Assembly: GCA_033763835.1 (NCBI GenBank)
Contig: JANRJS010000032.1
Location: 144,978-208,977 of the forward strand
DNA length: 64,000 bases
DNA from: JAPKYZ01 sp033763835
GTDB lineage: Bacteria > Acidobacteriota > Terriglobia > Bryobacterales > Bryobacteraceae
Direction of reading: 5' to 3'
Below are positions 22,576-31,412 of the stretch, one piece after another (the first letter of the stretch is position 1; every line of letters begins with the position of its first letter). Under the pieces are notes generated by a model. It had not been told where the DNA came from. It saw only the letters and a list, made by a program, of their open reading frames with translations, and did no database searches. The translations under genes were made by a program, and so were the position numbers.

Positions 22576-23915
22576 CAGCGGTCCTTCACCGGATACACGT
22601 CCGAGAAGATCGAATCCGGGAGCTTCACGCCATAGGCGCGAAGGCGATCCATGTTGACGGACCGCACGCCGCGCCCGGTGAATTGGCCGACGGCCTTGCC
22701 CCGCGCGCTGACGCCTTCGCGGTCGAATCCGAACACCTCTTGCAACGCGATCGTGTCGCCCTCGACGCCGGTCACTTCGCTAATCGACACCACCTTCCGG
22801 GTGCCATCCGGCAAACGCGCCGTCTGCACGACGACATTCACCGCCGACGCCAGCATGTGGCGAATCACCTTATCGGGGATGTGTTGACTGGCCATCATCA
22901 CCATGGTTTCAAGACGCGAGAAGCAATCGACGGCGGTGTTGGCGTGCGTGGTGGTCATCGATCCGTCGTGGCCGGTGTTCATCGCCTGCAACATGTCGAG
23001 AGCCTCGGAGCCGCGGCACTCGCCGACGATAATCCGGTCCGGGCGCATGCGGAGCGCGTTGATGACAAGATCGCGCTGCGTAATCGAGCCCGCGCCTTCG
23101 ATATTGGTTTGGCGGGTTTCGAGCCGCACGATGTGTTCCTGCTGCATGGCGAGTTCGGCGGTGTCTTCGATGGTGACGATGCGTTCGGTTTCCGGGATGA
23201 AGCGCGAGAGGGTGTTAAGCATCGTGGTCTTGCCCGAACCGGAACCGCCGCTGACGACGACGTTCAAGCGCGCCTCGACGCAGCCGCGCAGAAAGTCGAG
23301 CATGGCGGCGGTGAAGGTTTCGTTCTTTACCAGGTCGTCCGTGGAGAGCAGCTTCTTGCCGAACCGGCGGATCGAGATCACCGGGCCGGTGAGCGACAAG
23401 GGCGGGATGACGGCGCAGACGCGGCTGCCGTCGGGCAAGCGAGCGTCGACGATGGGCGAAGAATCGTCGATCCGCCGGCCGATATTCGAGACGATGCGGT
23501 CGATGATGATGCGCACATGCGCTTGGTCCTTGAAGCGCACGTTGGTCTCGACCAACTGCCCGGCGCGTTCCACGTACACGGAATCGAAATTGTTAACGAG
23601 AATGTCGGAGATCGTGGGATCTTTCATCAACGGTTCGAGCGGGCCGAGTCCGAAGACTTCGTCGAGCACTTCCTCGACCAACCGGTCGCGCTCGCCGACA
23701 GTCATCGGCGTAGCCGATTCGCCGACGATCTTCTCCGCGACGGTGGCGATCTGATCGCGAACGCCTTCTTTGGTGAGCGTGCGGAGTTGATCGGGTGTCA
23801 GAGATCCGAGTAAGCGCGCGTGAATTTGGGTCTTGACGCCGAACCAACGTTCAGCGCCGCCGGGCGCGCGCTCAGCGCCGCCGGGCGCGGGTCTCGGAAG
23901 CGTGCGCGTCGTCAT
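22575..23915 (-). CDS. cpaF: Tad pilus ATPase TadA/CpaF
   Basis: The hexameric secretion ATPase that powers Flp pilus assembly. In 446 residues: N-terminal domain to about 200, Walker A GGSGSGKT (223-230), Asp box region TERIVTIEDTAEL, Walker B RIIVGECRG (294-302) and His box TGHDGSMTTTHAN (314-326), all intact. The first 23 residues contain a tandem APGGAER duplication from a 21-bp DNA repeat, upstream of the conserved domain and probably harmless. It sits between cpaE and tadB. Confidence 0.95.
   Translation of the reverse strand: MTTRTLPRPAPGGAERAPGGAERWFGVKTQIHARLLGSLTPDQLRTLTKEGVRDQIATVAEKIVGESATPMTVGERDRLVEEVLDEVFGLGPLEPLMKDPTISDILVNNFDSVYVERAGQLVETNVRFKDQAHVRIIIDRIVSNIGRRIDDSSPIVDARLPDGSRVCAVIPPLSLTGPVISIRRFGKKLLSTDDLVKNETFTAAMLDFLRGCVEARLNVVVSGGSGSGKTTMLNTLSRFIPETERIVTIEDTAELAMQQEHIVRLETRQTNIEGAGSITQRDLVINALRMRPDRIIVGECRGSEALDMLQAMNTGHDGSMTTTHANTAVDCFSRLETMVMMASQHIPDKVIRHMLASAVNVVVQTARLPDGTRKVVSISEVTGVEGDTIALQEVFGFDREGVSARGKAVGQFTGRGVRSVNMDRLRAYGVKLPDSIFSDVYPVKDR
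23851..23889 (-). repeat. 21-bp tandem repeat in the 5' end of cpaF
   Basis: An 18-bp identical unit (TCAGCGCCGCCGGGCGCG on the plus strand) begins at 23851 and again at 23872. The period of 21 keeps frame and yields APGGAER twice. Copy number could vary without shifting the frame. Confidence 0.7.
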
Positions 23916-23918
23916 CGA

Positions 23919-25091
23919 TTAGGCCGATTTCGCCAGCGCCGGTTTTTCGCCCGTGGCCTTGTCGACGAAAGCGCGGAACACGCGGTCCAGTTCGCCCGCC
24001 GCCTGGCGGTCCGCGACAAAAGGCCGGGATTTATTGATCGACTCGAGCACCGCGGCCGAAGGCGGAATGCCGTAGAACACGGGCTGATTGAGCGTCTGCA
24101 CGATCTGCTCGAGCGTCGCGAATCCGCTGGGCGGTTTCTTTTGGTAGCGATTCACCACCACTTTGAGTTGATCCTGATTGAATCCCATCCGCATTAAGAA
24201 CGAGATGTAGCGTTGCGCGTTGCGGATGGCGGGGAACTCCTGCGTGAGAACCAGGAAGACGGTGGCGGAGCTCTGCAGGGCCGCATAGACCAGGTCGTCG
24301 GCGATCCCCTTACCGGCATCGACGACGATCGATTGATACTTCTCGATGAGAAACGCCGAGAATTCGCGGAACATCGCGTCGGTGAAGTAGAGGCGATTTT
24401 CGAGCGCCTCGGGCGGACCGACGAAGTAGAACCCCAGCGGGTCGCGCGCGACGAACCCCTCGAAAAGCGCCTGATCCAGCCGGTTCAGATTCTCGGCTAC
24501 CTCGGCGAGCGTGTGCTGCGGCGTTACTCCCAACTGCATCGCCACGTCGTTGGCCATGAAATCGAGATCGACGAGCACGGTGTTCCGCTTGCGCTGCGCC
24601 AGAACGCCCGCGAAATTGACCGCCAGGGTCGTGGCGCCGACGCCGCCCTTCGCGCCCAGGAAAGCGTACATCTTGCCGAGACCGCTCGCCAGATTCAACG
24701 CACGCCGGGGTGTGCGGGCGATGCGGTCCATCGCCTCGCGAAACTCGCTGCGTTTCAGCGGCTGCAACAGAAAATCGCTCGCGCCCGCGCGGACCGCCGC
24801 GATAACGCTATCGCCATCGGCGTGGAAATTGGAAGCGACGATGTAGAGGTCGGGGATCGCCTGCTTGACCTTCTCGACGGCCTTGAGAGCCGTTTCGTTA
24901 TCCGCCGCGAGATCGACCAATAGCGCGGCCTCGGGATGACGTTCGAGTTCCTGAGTGACGCGGATGTAGAGGTTGCCCGAGACGTCGGGAAACTCGGCGA
25001 TCACCTTCCCGTTGGCCACGTTGAGCAGGCCCTCGCGGACTGTTTCTCGGAAATGTTCATCGGCGGAGGCGACGATCAAGGAAACGGACAT
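23919..25091 (-). CDS. cpaE: Tad locus CpaE/TadZ-like protein
   Basis: TadZ/CpaE proteins place the Tad machine at a cell pole. The 390-residue protein has a pseudo-receiver N-domain (1-120: VSLIVASADEHFRETV, ALLVDLAADNET, VASNFHADGD, DFLLQPLKRSEF) and a MinD-like ATPase domain. Its P-loop is AKGGVGATTLAVN (147-159); the lysine usual before TT is alanine here, as in many TadZ proteins. LVDLDFMANDVAMQLG and VDAGKGIADDLVYAAL are the switch regions. A GGAGAAA ribosome-binding site lies 4-5 nt before the ATG. Confidence 0.9.
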   Translation of the reverse strand: MSVSLIVASADEHFRETVREGLLNVANGKVIAEFPDVSGNLYIRVTQELERHPEAALLVDLAADNETALKAVEKVKQAIPDLYIVASNFHADGDSVIAAVRAGASDFLLQPLKRSEFREAMDRIARTPRRALNLASGLGKMYAFLGAKGGVGATTLAVNFAGVLAQRKRNTVLVDLDFMANDVAMQLGVTPQHTLAEVAENLNRLDQALFEGFVARDPLGFYFVGPPEALENRLYFTDAMFREFSAFLIEKYQSIVVDAGKGIADDLVYAALQSSATVFLVLTQEFPAIRNAQRYISFLMRMGFNQDQLKVVVNRYQKKPPSGFATLEQIVQTLNQPVFYGIPPSAAVLESINKSRPFVADRQAAGELDRVFRAFVDKATGEKPALAKSA

Positions 25092-25100
25092 AGGTTTCTC

Positions 25101-25643
25101 CTAAGGCTGGCACGCGGCGGTTTCGGCGTCGCAACCGGCGCTCTCGACGGCGAGCGAAGTTTGGAAGTCGGGCATGCGGACGGGCGGCAAACCCAGGTAG
25201 GCGACGAAGCCGCGGAATTCGTAATTGGCTACCGCGACCTTCACCACGTCGGGCACGCAGGCGGTGGAACAATCGCCGTCGCAGGTGAACTCGGTCAATT
25301 CGCCCGATTCCGGATTGCGGGCGTAGTAGAGCACCTGGATTTCGGCGGGACCGCTCACAAACTGCTCGCGATCCCAGGTGAGCGGAACGTTTTGCCGCAT
25401 CCAAGTGAGCACATTGCCCGCGCCGTTCTGCCAGCAGTGGGACACGGCGTAGCGCGCCCCCTCGCGGGTGAAATCGGAAATCGAGTGCCACGTCCAGAGA
25501 AGCAGCGCGGTGTAGATCATGGCGAAGGTGACGGGCACGAGGATGGCGATGTAGGCGAGCGCGAACTCGGTGGCCGCCTGGCCTTTTTTGCCTCCGCTAG
25601 CGTTCCGGCTTTGGCCGCGGGCGCTTCCGTTACGTCCCTGCAT
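25101..25643 (-). CDS. TadE-like minor pilin
   Basis: A 180-residue pseudopilin-type protein. After a polar Gly/Ser-rich leader the segment GQAATEFALAYIAILVPVTF (22-41) is a TadE helix with the expected glutamate at about +5 of the processing site. The rest is extracytoplasmic, with cysteines at the C-terminal half (DGDCSTACVPD, AGCDAETAACQP) that could form disulfides. It overlaps the upstream gene by 14 nt. Confidence 0.8.
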   Translation of the reverse strand: MQGRNGSARGQSRNASGGKKGQAATEFALAYIAILVPVTFAMIYTALLLWTWHSISDFTREGARYAVSHCWQNGAGNVLTWMRQNVPLTWDREQFVSGPAEIQVLYYARNPESGELTEFTCDGDCSTACVPDVVKVAVANYEFRGFVAYLGLPPVRMPDFQTSLAVESAGCDAETAACQP

Positions 25644-26136
25644 AGGGCATCCTGATCTGCGGCCGCAGAATAATCGGCTCGAAATTGACGAACGGCACGG
25701 CGAGGCGCACCGGGTAGCCGTCGGCGAGCGAGACGACGACGTAACCGGGAGCCGTGCCGCCTTGCGCGAGATCGCAGCCCGTTACGGAGCATTCGCATGC
25801 CGCTAGAGAGTCCGAAGCGGCGTCGTAACGCTCGATTCCGATGCGGATGTTCGCGGGTTCGAGATTCGGCACCAATGGCGCGCCAGCGGGATCGTTGCCG
25901 CCCGTGATCGCGAACGTTTTGGCGATGGCCACTGTCGCGTCGCCGTCGTCGCAGAAGTTTACCGCTTGGCGCGAGCCGACGTAGCTGGCGACGGTCGTCA
26001 AGATTTTGTTGAGGGCGTAGTAGGTGTAGCTGATACGCGCGAGTTCCACCATGCCGAAGAGCAGCAGGAATAGCAGCGGCAACAGCATCGCCGATTCGAT
26101 GAGAGACGAGCCTCTTTGTAAACCGGAAGGTCTCAT
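25630..26136 (-). CDS. TadE/TadF-like minor pilin
   Basis: A 168-residue protein with the TadE signature RGSSLIESAMLLPLLFLLLF (8-27), where a glutamate begins the hydrophobic helix, and an extracytoplasmic domain with cysteine pairs (NFCDDGD, ACECSVTGCD). Likely processed by a prepilin peptidase and placed at the pilus tip or base. Its start overlaps the TadG-like gene stop by 4 nt. Confidence 0.8.
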   Translation of the reverse strand: MRPSGLQRGSSLIESAMLLPLLFLLLFGMVELARISYTYYALNKILTTVASYVGSRQAVNFCDDGDATVAIAKTFAITGGNDPAGAPLVPNLEPANIRIGIERYDAASDSLAACECSVTGCDLAQGGTAPGYVVVSLADGYPVRLAVPFVNFEPIILRPQIRMPYAGT

Positions 26137-27488
26137 CGCAACAGCACCGCCCTTCCCGGACCGCTCGAAATCGAGCAGCCCGAAAATCGTCCTTGTTTTA
26201 GCGGCACCACGCTGCCGATGTACATCGCGGGGAAGCGCGCGTTGGGCGTGTCGAAATTCAGGACGTTGGTCCCGTTCGAAGGCTCGATCAGGAACTGCCG
26301 GAAGCCGAGCACGGTCATTTCGGTGGTGGCCGCCAGCGCATCGACGATGGGTACGGTGATCACGCGGCGGCGATTGCCGGTATACGCCGCGTAGTCGTCG
26401 AGATCGTTGACATCGCTATCGACGGGAAAGACGGTTGAGAGCGTGCCCACTTCGGCGACGGCGTTGCACGCTTCGATGGGCACGGAATCGAATCGCGATT
26501 GCAGCCCGCAGAAATGATTGCGAACGGAGTTCTGCACACCGCCCGCGCTGCAGGCCAGCACGCTCGCGCTAGCCCATAAGAGGTGCGTCGAATTGATTTG
26601 GAAGCACGCCCGGGCTTCGCTCGAGTTGGCGGGCAAACCGCCCGAGCCGACACGGTACAGCTGCGAAGATTCGTCGGCGAACAACGTCGCCTCCGGGTTG
26701 TTTTTGTCGAGCAGCAGGTACGGAATGCGCTGCGAGGTGTTGGCGAGGGCCGCGGGAACCGGCGCGCCGGTGCATTGATAGCCGAGCGTGTACCGCGTGC
26801 CGCGCACGAATCCGAAATCGACGGTGTCGTCGGCGGCGAGCGGCGCGATGGCGATCGCCTCGATCCCGCATGCCGTGCAGAGCGGGGCGCTCATCCCGGC
26901 CACGGATCGCATCGCCACCGGAGTTTTGCGCTCGAAGCCGAGGGGGATGAGCCCGAAAAACAAAAGCGGCGCGTCGGCGCGCAAGGTCACACGAGCGTGG
27001 CGCGCGGCGGAACCGGAGACCGCCGAACCCGAGATATCCTCGCCTTCGCCGATCGCAGCGGAAGCCGTATCGAAGTACTGCGTGTCTTCGATGGTGGAGG
27101 TAAGAAATCCGGTGTCCTGCCCGATCGTCAGTCCCGCGAAGTCGTACTTGTTGCCGAGTCCGTTCGCGGTCTCGACGGCGCGCAAAGCGGCGGCGGTGGC
27201 GAGTTCCGTCGATTGATCCGTGCCGCCCAGCTCAAGCGCGGCGGAAAGCGCCATCGCATTCGCGGCGTTCTTCAGTTCGCCCTTGATGAGGTAGATCCGT
27301 CCGAGATCGACGGCTAAACCCATCAACACCAGGAGCACGGGCGTGAGGATTACGACCACTTGGATCGCCACCGCGCCTTTTGTAAGATCGCGCAAAACGG
27401 ACTCGACGGCGGCGATGCCGCAGCCGGCCTTTGCGCTTTTGGCCGACTCTCGACTACGGCTTCGGCGCGGCTGGTTCCTGATGGCCAC
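26133..27488 (-). CDS. TadG-like pilus-associated protein
   Basis: A 451-residue protein with the N-terminal TadG helix GAVAIQVVVILTPVLLVLMG and the following LAVDLGRIYLIKGELKNAAN (58-77), the family hallmark. The extracytoplasmic region has several cysteines (LCTACGIEA, VLACSAGG). The GTG at 27488 lies 35 nt inside the secretin gene; a TTG at 27395 is a possible later start. TadG proteins are thought to anchor or cap the pilus in the envelope. Confidence 0.8.
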   Translation of the reverse strand: MAIRNQPRRSRSRESAKSAKAGCGIAAVESVLRDLTKGAVAIQVVVILTPVLLVLMGLAVDLGRIYLIKGELKNAANAMALSAALELGGTDQSTELATAAALRAVETANGLGNKYDFAGLTIGQDTGFLTSTIEDTQYFDTASAAIGEGEDISGSAVSGSAARHARVTLRADAPLLFFGLIPLGFERKTPVAMRSVAGMSAPLCTACGIEAIAIAPLAADDTVDFGFVRGTRYTLGYQCTGAPVPAALANTSQRIPYLLLDKNNPEATLFADESSQLYRVGSGGLPANSSEARACFQINSTHLLWASASVLACSAGGVQNSVRNHFCGLQSRFDSVPIEACNAVAEVGTLSTVFPVDSDVNDLDDYAAYTGNRRRVITVPIVDALAATTEMTVLGFRQFLIEPSNGTNVLNFDTPNARFPAMYIGSVVPLKQGRFSGCSISSGPGRAVLLR

Positions 27489-28890
27489 GGGGTCCTTGGA
27501 ATTGCGGTTTCGGCGGAGCCTTCTCGTCTTTCGATTTGCCGAACGGCCGGAAGGTTTTCTTCTGGGCGTCCTTTTGTTTCTGCTCGGAAACGGTGGGCAG
27601 AAACGTCTCGACGGTCTCGGGGAGCGAAGCGCGCTCCTCGGGCGTCAGCGGACGTACGAACCGCGGCGTGATGACGACGAGCAGTTCGTCGTTGGTCTTC
27701 CGCGTCGAGCGCGAGCGGAACAATTGCCCGAGAATCGGAATGTCGCCCAGCCCCAGCACTTTGTTCATCACCTGGATGACGCGATTGTCGATCAGACCGG
27801 CGATGGCGAAACTCTCGCCGTCTTTCAACACCACTTCGGTTTCCGCACGCCGTGTGGACAGGGCGGGAATCAAGGTTCCCTGCACGTTCACCGAGTTGGT
27901 GTAATCGAGCGCGCTCACTTCGGGACGGACCTTCAGGCGGATCGCACCGGTGGCGGTGAGCGTGGGCGTAAATCCGAGTTGCACGCCGAAGGGCCGGAAC
28001 TGGACGGTAACGACGGGCGCGACCGCTCCGCCGGTGGCCGTCGCCTGCAGTACGGGGAACGGAAACTCGCCGCCCGCGACAAAGCTCGCTTCCTTGCCCT
28101 CGACGGTAATTAAGTTCGGCTCCGCGAGAATTTGTAACAGATTGCGCTGTTGCAGCGCGCGCACCGTCGCGCCGATGTTCAGGTCCGGGCGGAAGACGAA
28201 GATGTTCAGCAAATCCGCGAAATTGATGGTCGTGTTCGCGAACTCCTGATTCTGAAATTGCAGTTGGCTGATTCGCGGCTGCTGGTATTGCTGCGTCGAA
28301 GTGGAGCCGAGCATCGTCGGATTGCGGCTAATGAAGTTGAAGCCCAGTTCCGAAAGATTCGCGCGGTCCACGGCGGCGAACTTGACGTGCAGCAGGATTT
28401 GCTTCGGGTCTTCGGCGGCCGGCACGGCGATCCGGTTCACGACTTTTTTCGACCGCGTGGAGGCGATCGCGGCGGCGCGTTCGGCGGCATCGAGCGAAGA
28501 GGCGCTGCCCGAGAGCACGATCGTTTCGGAGTTGCCGGTAAAGGCGATCTTCTCTTGCGGCAAGTCGCGCTTGAGGTCGGCGGCGAGGTCGGAATCGAAC
28601 TTCGAGAGAATTTCGGGATCGGCCTTCACATCGACGTTAAATCGCGCGGGCGCACTGCCCGTCTCCCACACGATGAGCGTGGTCTTGCCGGGGCTTTTGG
28701 CGTTCACCATCACCTCTTGCGGCGAGACGACGATGGCGTCGGCGATCTTCGGTTCGGCGATCACCACCCGCGTAATCTCGCGCGCGAAGGTGAGCAGTTC
28801 GCCGCGTCCTTCGAGGAGAGTCACGTCCCGTACGGGCTGCCCAAAAGCGGCGATAGCGGCGAGCGCGGCGATGAGGCGGGCGAGGTTCAT
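27454..28890 (-). CDS. cpaC: Tad outer-membrane secretin CpaC/RcpA
   Basis: Forms the outer-membrane channel for the pilus. The 478-residue protein has a signal peptide (1-17), the N-terminal RcpA domain with RDVTLLEGRGELLTF and VVSPQEVMVNAKSPGKTTLIVW, a BON-like repeat (IAFTGNSETIVLSGSASSLD) and a secretin domain at about 165-420 with LVVITPRFVRPL, SFAIAGLIDN and GLGDIPILGQLFRS, the highly conserved end. The C-terminal 60 residues are Lys/Pro-rich and probably flexible. Confidence 0.93.
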   Translation of the reverse strand: MNLARLIAALAAIAAFGQPVRDVTLLEGRGELLTFAREITRVVIAEPKIADAIVVSPQEVMVNAKSPGKTTLIVWETGSAPARFNVDVKADPEILSKFDSDLAADLKRDLPQEKIAFTGNSETIVLSGSASSLDAAERAAAIASTRSKKVVNRIAVPAAEDPKQILLHVKFAAVDRANLSELGFNFISRNPTMLGSTSTQQYQQPRISQLQFQNQEFANTTINFADLLNIFVFRPDLNIGATVRALQQRNLLQILAEPNLITVEGKEASFVAGGEFPFPVLQATATGGAVAPVVTVQFRPFGVQLGFTPTLTATGAIRLKVRPEVSALDYTNSVNVQGTLIPALSTRRAETEVVLKDGESFAIAGLIDNRVIQVMNKVLGLGDIPILGQLFRSRSTRKTNDELLVVITPRFVRPLTPEERASLPETVETFLPTVSEQKQKDAQKKTFRPFGKSKDEKAPPKPQFQGPRGHQEPAAPKP

Positions 28891-29772
28891 TTATTTGTCG
28901 AACACTTCCTGTACGTGTTTGTCGCCGCGGTACACGTCGATCACGGTCTTCGGCGGCGCGGGCGGCGGAGCGGGCTTCTTAGGCGCGGCGTCCTGGGCGG
29001 TGAGGTCGTTCCAAGCGCGATCGTCGCGAAGGTTCGCCGGCACCCCGCGTCCTTTGCGCGGCTTGTTCAAGTAAGGATCGAGCAGATCGCCGGTGACCGG
29101 CTGCGGATCGGCGACTTGCGAACGATCGAGCGGATTACGCAAGGCGAGGCTGATTTTGCCCTGGTTCTTTGCGAGTTCGAGTTTGCCCGCTTCTTCGGGC
29201 GTGACGAGAAGGGTCACCGATTGCGTCGCGGGCCGCGGCCCTTTGGTATCCAGGTTCTGCGCTTCGGTGACGCGGCCCACCGAGAGCACGGCGATGTCTT
29301 GCAGAATCGTCGTGGTGAGCGCTTCGCTCATCGATCCCGCGCGAGTGAAAAGCACGTCCACATGGGCGCGCGGCTGGATCAGGCCGGCGGCTCCCGAAGC
29401 GTCGGCGACGGCGACGCTCACGGCGCGCTTACCGGCGGCGATCAACGCGGGCACGCCTTCGATGCCGCCGATGGAGGCGATTTTCGCGGTAGTGATCACC
29501 TCGTTGGCGGAAACGGGGTAAATCAGCGGACGGTCGAGAGCGGCGGCCGGATCGCGAATCGCCGATACGGGAGCGTCCTTGGCGGCGAGCGTCACCTGCT
29601 TCAAGTGCGCTTTCGTCAGCCGCGTACCCGCGCTTAAGTCGCGCGACGCCGCCCAAACTTGCGCCATCGCCTCGCTCTTCGGGGCCGCCGTTCGAGACCA
29701 CAAGAACCAAGTCAGCAGCGCCGCGCAAAGCGCCGCGCCACCGAAGATAAGCAGGATCCTCTGGCGGTCCAT
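28891..29772 (-). CDS. cpaB: Tad pilus assembly protein CpaB
   Basis: A 293-residue periplasmic protein anchored by an N-terminal helix (ILLIFGGAALCAALLTWFLW). The SAF domain follows (AASRDLSAGTRLTKAHLKQV, IYPVSANEVITTAKIA), then the RcpC/CpaB domain with AVSVAVADASGAAGLIQPRA and VDVLFTRAG. It probably stabilises the secretin or connects it to the platform. It is separated from the cpaC start by no bases. Confidence 0.92.
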   Translation of the reverse strand: MDRQRILLIFGGAALCAALLTWFLWSRTAAPKSEAMAQVWAASRDLSAGTRLTKAHLKQVTLAAKDAPVSAIRDPAAALDRPLIYPVSANEVITTAKIASIGGIEGVPALIAAGKRAVSVAVADASGAAGLIQPRAHVDVLFTRAGSMSEALTTTILQDIAVLSVGRVTEAQNLDTKGPRPATQSVTLLVTPEEAGKLELAKNQGKISLALRNPLDRSQVADPQPVTGDLLDPYLNKPRKGRGVPANLRDDRAWNDLTAQDAAPKKPAPPPAPPKTVIDVYRGDKHVQEVFDK

Positions 29773-31140
29773 CTATTTCTCCAAGAGCACCGCGGCCGGG
29801 TCGGCGGTCATTCGCTTCCACCCGCGCGCTTCGAGCGCCGCTAACAATGGAGCGTCGGGCGGCACGAGCGCGTGCGTGAAGTTCCAACGGTCGAACAGGG
29901 CTTGCCAGCCGGGCCGGACCTCCACCATGCGAATGTACTCCTTCATAAACTCGACTCCATAGAAATCGCTTCGGCCGTCGAAGAACACCGGTCGTCCCGC
30001 AGCGTAGATCAAGTATCCGCCGAATTTGTCGGGCGCGAACAGGCGGGCGGTTTCGGGAATCGCGCGCGCCGACGAAATGGGAAACTCCGAAGCGGGAAAC
30101 TCCGCGCCGCGCACGAGAAACGCCGCGAGCAGCATCACGGGCACGAGCGCCCAGCGCCCGCCGAGGGTCCGGTCGATGGCGCGCAAGTTATCCGAGTAAC
30201 GGAAGAAGCTTTCGAACCGCGGGTAAGCGCGGCGGGTCCACGTCGAAATCGAGGCGACGGCCAGCGGCAATACACAGACCGCGAGAACGGGCAGTCCCCG
30301 AGCGGATCGAAGCGCGACGAGGACAAACAGCGCGATGACGATCGCGCGCGAGTAGCGCTTCTGGACCAGCGCGAAGACCGCTCCCGCCGCGCACACCAGC
30401 AGCCCGGCGAGAATCCAGCCCGCGCCATCCGCTTGAAAATTGAAAGTCTGAAACTCGGCGATGCGTTGCAGCAGTTCACGGTCGGTCAAGTAGCGAATCG
30501 TATGTTTGTGCAAACGCCAGCCGTAGGGATTGAGGAACGACCCGGCGAGCGCCAGTGCCGCGAGCGTCCATCGCCGGTAAACCGCCAAAACGATCGGCGC
30601 GAGAAAGAAGCTTGCGTGTACGTTCGCCCAAACCGCGCCGAGAACGGGCGCGATCCACCATCGGCGAGGGCCGCGCTCGCACCACAGGATCGTCCCGATA
30701 AGCAATAGCCACCCGATCACATGCGGACGCGCGAGCCAATGCAACTGGGCCGTCGAAATCGCGATCGGGAAGCCGAGCAGCGCGAGCAGGAAGCTCGATC
30801 CGGCGGCCCAATGCAACTCGAACCACAAGAGCGCCGACGCTCCGATCGCCATCGCGTAGAGCCAAGCCACCCCAGGCAATCCGGCGGCGCGATGAGCGAG
30901 AGCGGTTAGTACGTCCGCGCCCCATTCCCACGCGAACCAAGGGGCGCGCGGGCGCGAGAACGAATAAGGATCGGTATAGGGCGGACGGCCGTCGGTCAAG
31001 ATGGATTCCCCCGTGCGGATGTGCCAACCTGTATCCGCGTCGCGAAACAATCGCCGGGGACCGTCGTAGAGCGTCAGACACCACACGACGGCGAGCGAAG
31101 CCAGCGAAACGGCGGCGTTAGGCGGAAGCCGCGCGGTCAA
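29773..31140 (-). CDS. polytopic membrane protein in the Tad operon, GT-C-like
   Basis: A 455-residue protein with around ten hydrophobic segments up to about residue 340 and a soluble C-terminal part. The first outer loop contains RDADTGWHIRTGESI (33-47) and later WFAWEWGADVL (68-78), a pattern of acidic pair plus Trp-rich block reminiscent of GT-C glycosyltransferases that use lipid-linked sugars. The C-terminal domain has KFGGYLIYAAGRPVFFDGRS. It lies between flp and cpaB, where many Tad loci keep the prepilin peptidase, but it has no A24 peptidase motif (GxGD). Glycosylation of pilin is a hypothesis only. Confidence 0.65.
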   Translation of the reverse strand: MTARLPPNAAVSLASLAVVWCLTLYDGPRRLFRDADTGWHIRTGESILTDGRPPYTDPYSFSRPRAPWFAWEWGADVLTALAHRAAGLPGVAWLYAMAIGASALLWFELHWAAGSSFLLALLGFPIAISTAQLHWLARPHVIGWLLLIGTILWCERGPRRWWIAPVLGAVWANVHASFFLAPIVLAVYRRWTLAALALAGSFLNPYGWRLHKHTIRYLTDRELLQRIAEFQTFNFQADGAGWILAGLLVCAAGAVFALVQKRYSRAIVIALFVLVALRSARGLPVLAVCVLPLAVASISTWTRRAYPRFESFFRYSDNLRAIDRTLGGRWALVPVMLLAAFLVRGAEFPASEFPISSARAIPETARLFAPDKFGGYLIYAAGRPVFFDGRSDFYGVEFMKEYIRMVEVRPGWQALFDRWNFTHALVPPDAPLLAALEARGWKRMTADPAAVLLEK

Positions 31141-31147
31141 GGGCCCT

Positions 31148-31387
31148 TTACGCGCCCGTCGCGCCGATCGACGTCAGGCCCTGCGTGATCGAGGAGTAAA
31201 GACTCACGACGGCGGTGGTCAGCTGATTCACGGTGGTAATCAGCGCCAACCCCACGGCGGCGACGATCAGGGCGTACTCGACCAAATCCTGGCCGTCTTC
31301 TTCGCGCGCGAACCTCGCCAGCGCTTTTTGCGCGAGGAGGCCGAATTGACGGCCGAACTCAAGGCCGAACTCAAGGATGGTGTTCAT
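31148..31387 (-). CDS. flp: Flp-type pilin
   Basis: The major subunit of the Tad pilus. The 79-residue prepilin has a 32-residue leader, unusually long, ending in AREEDG. The predicted prepilin-peptidase cut is after G32, giving mature QDLVEYALIVAAVGLALI, with glutamate at +5 and tyrosine at +6 as in Flp pilins. Mature length is 47 residues. ATG 31387 is preceded by GGAAAGGAAAA, a strong purine-rich ribosome-binding site suiting high expression. Only one flp gene is present. Confidence 0.92.
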   Translation of the reverse strand: MNTILEFGLEFGRQFGLLAQKALARFAREEDGQDLVEYALIVAAVGLALITTVNQLTTAVVSLYSSITQGLTSIGATGA

Positions 31388-31412
31388 TGTCTTGTTTTCC
31401 TTTCCATTCACC

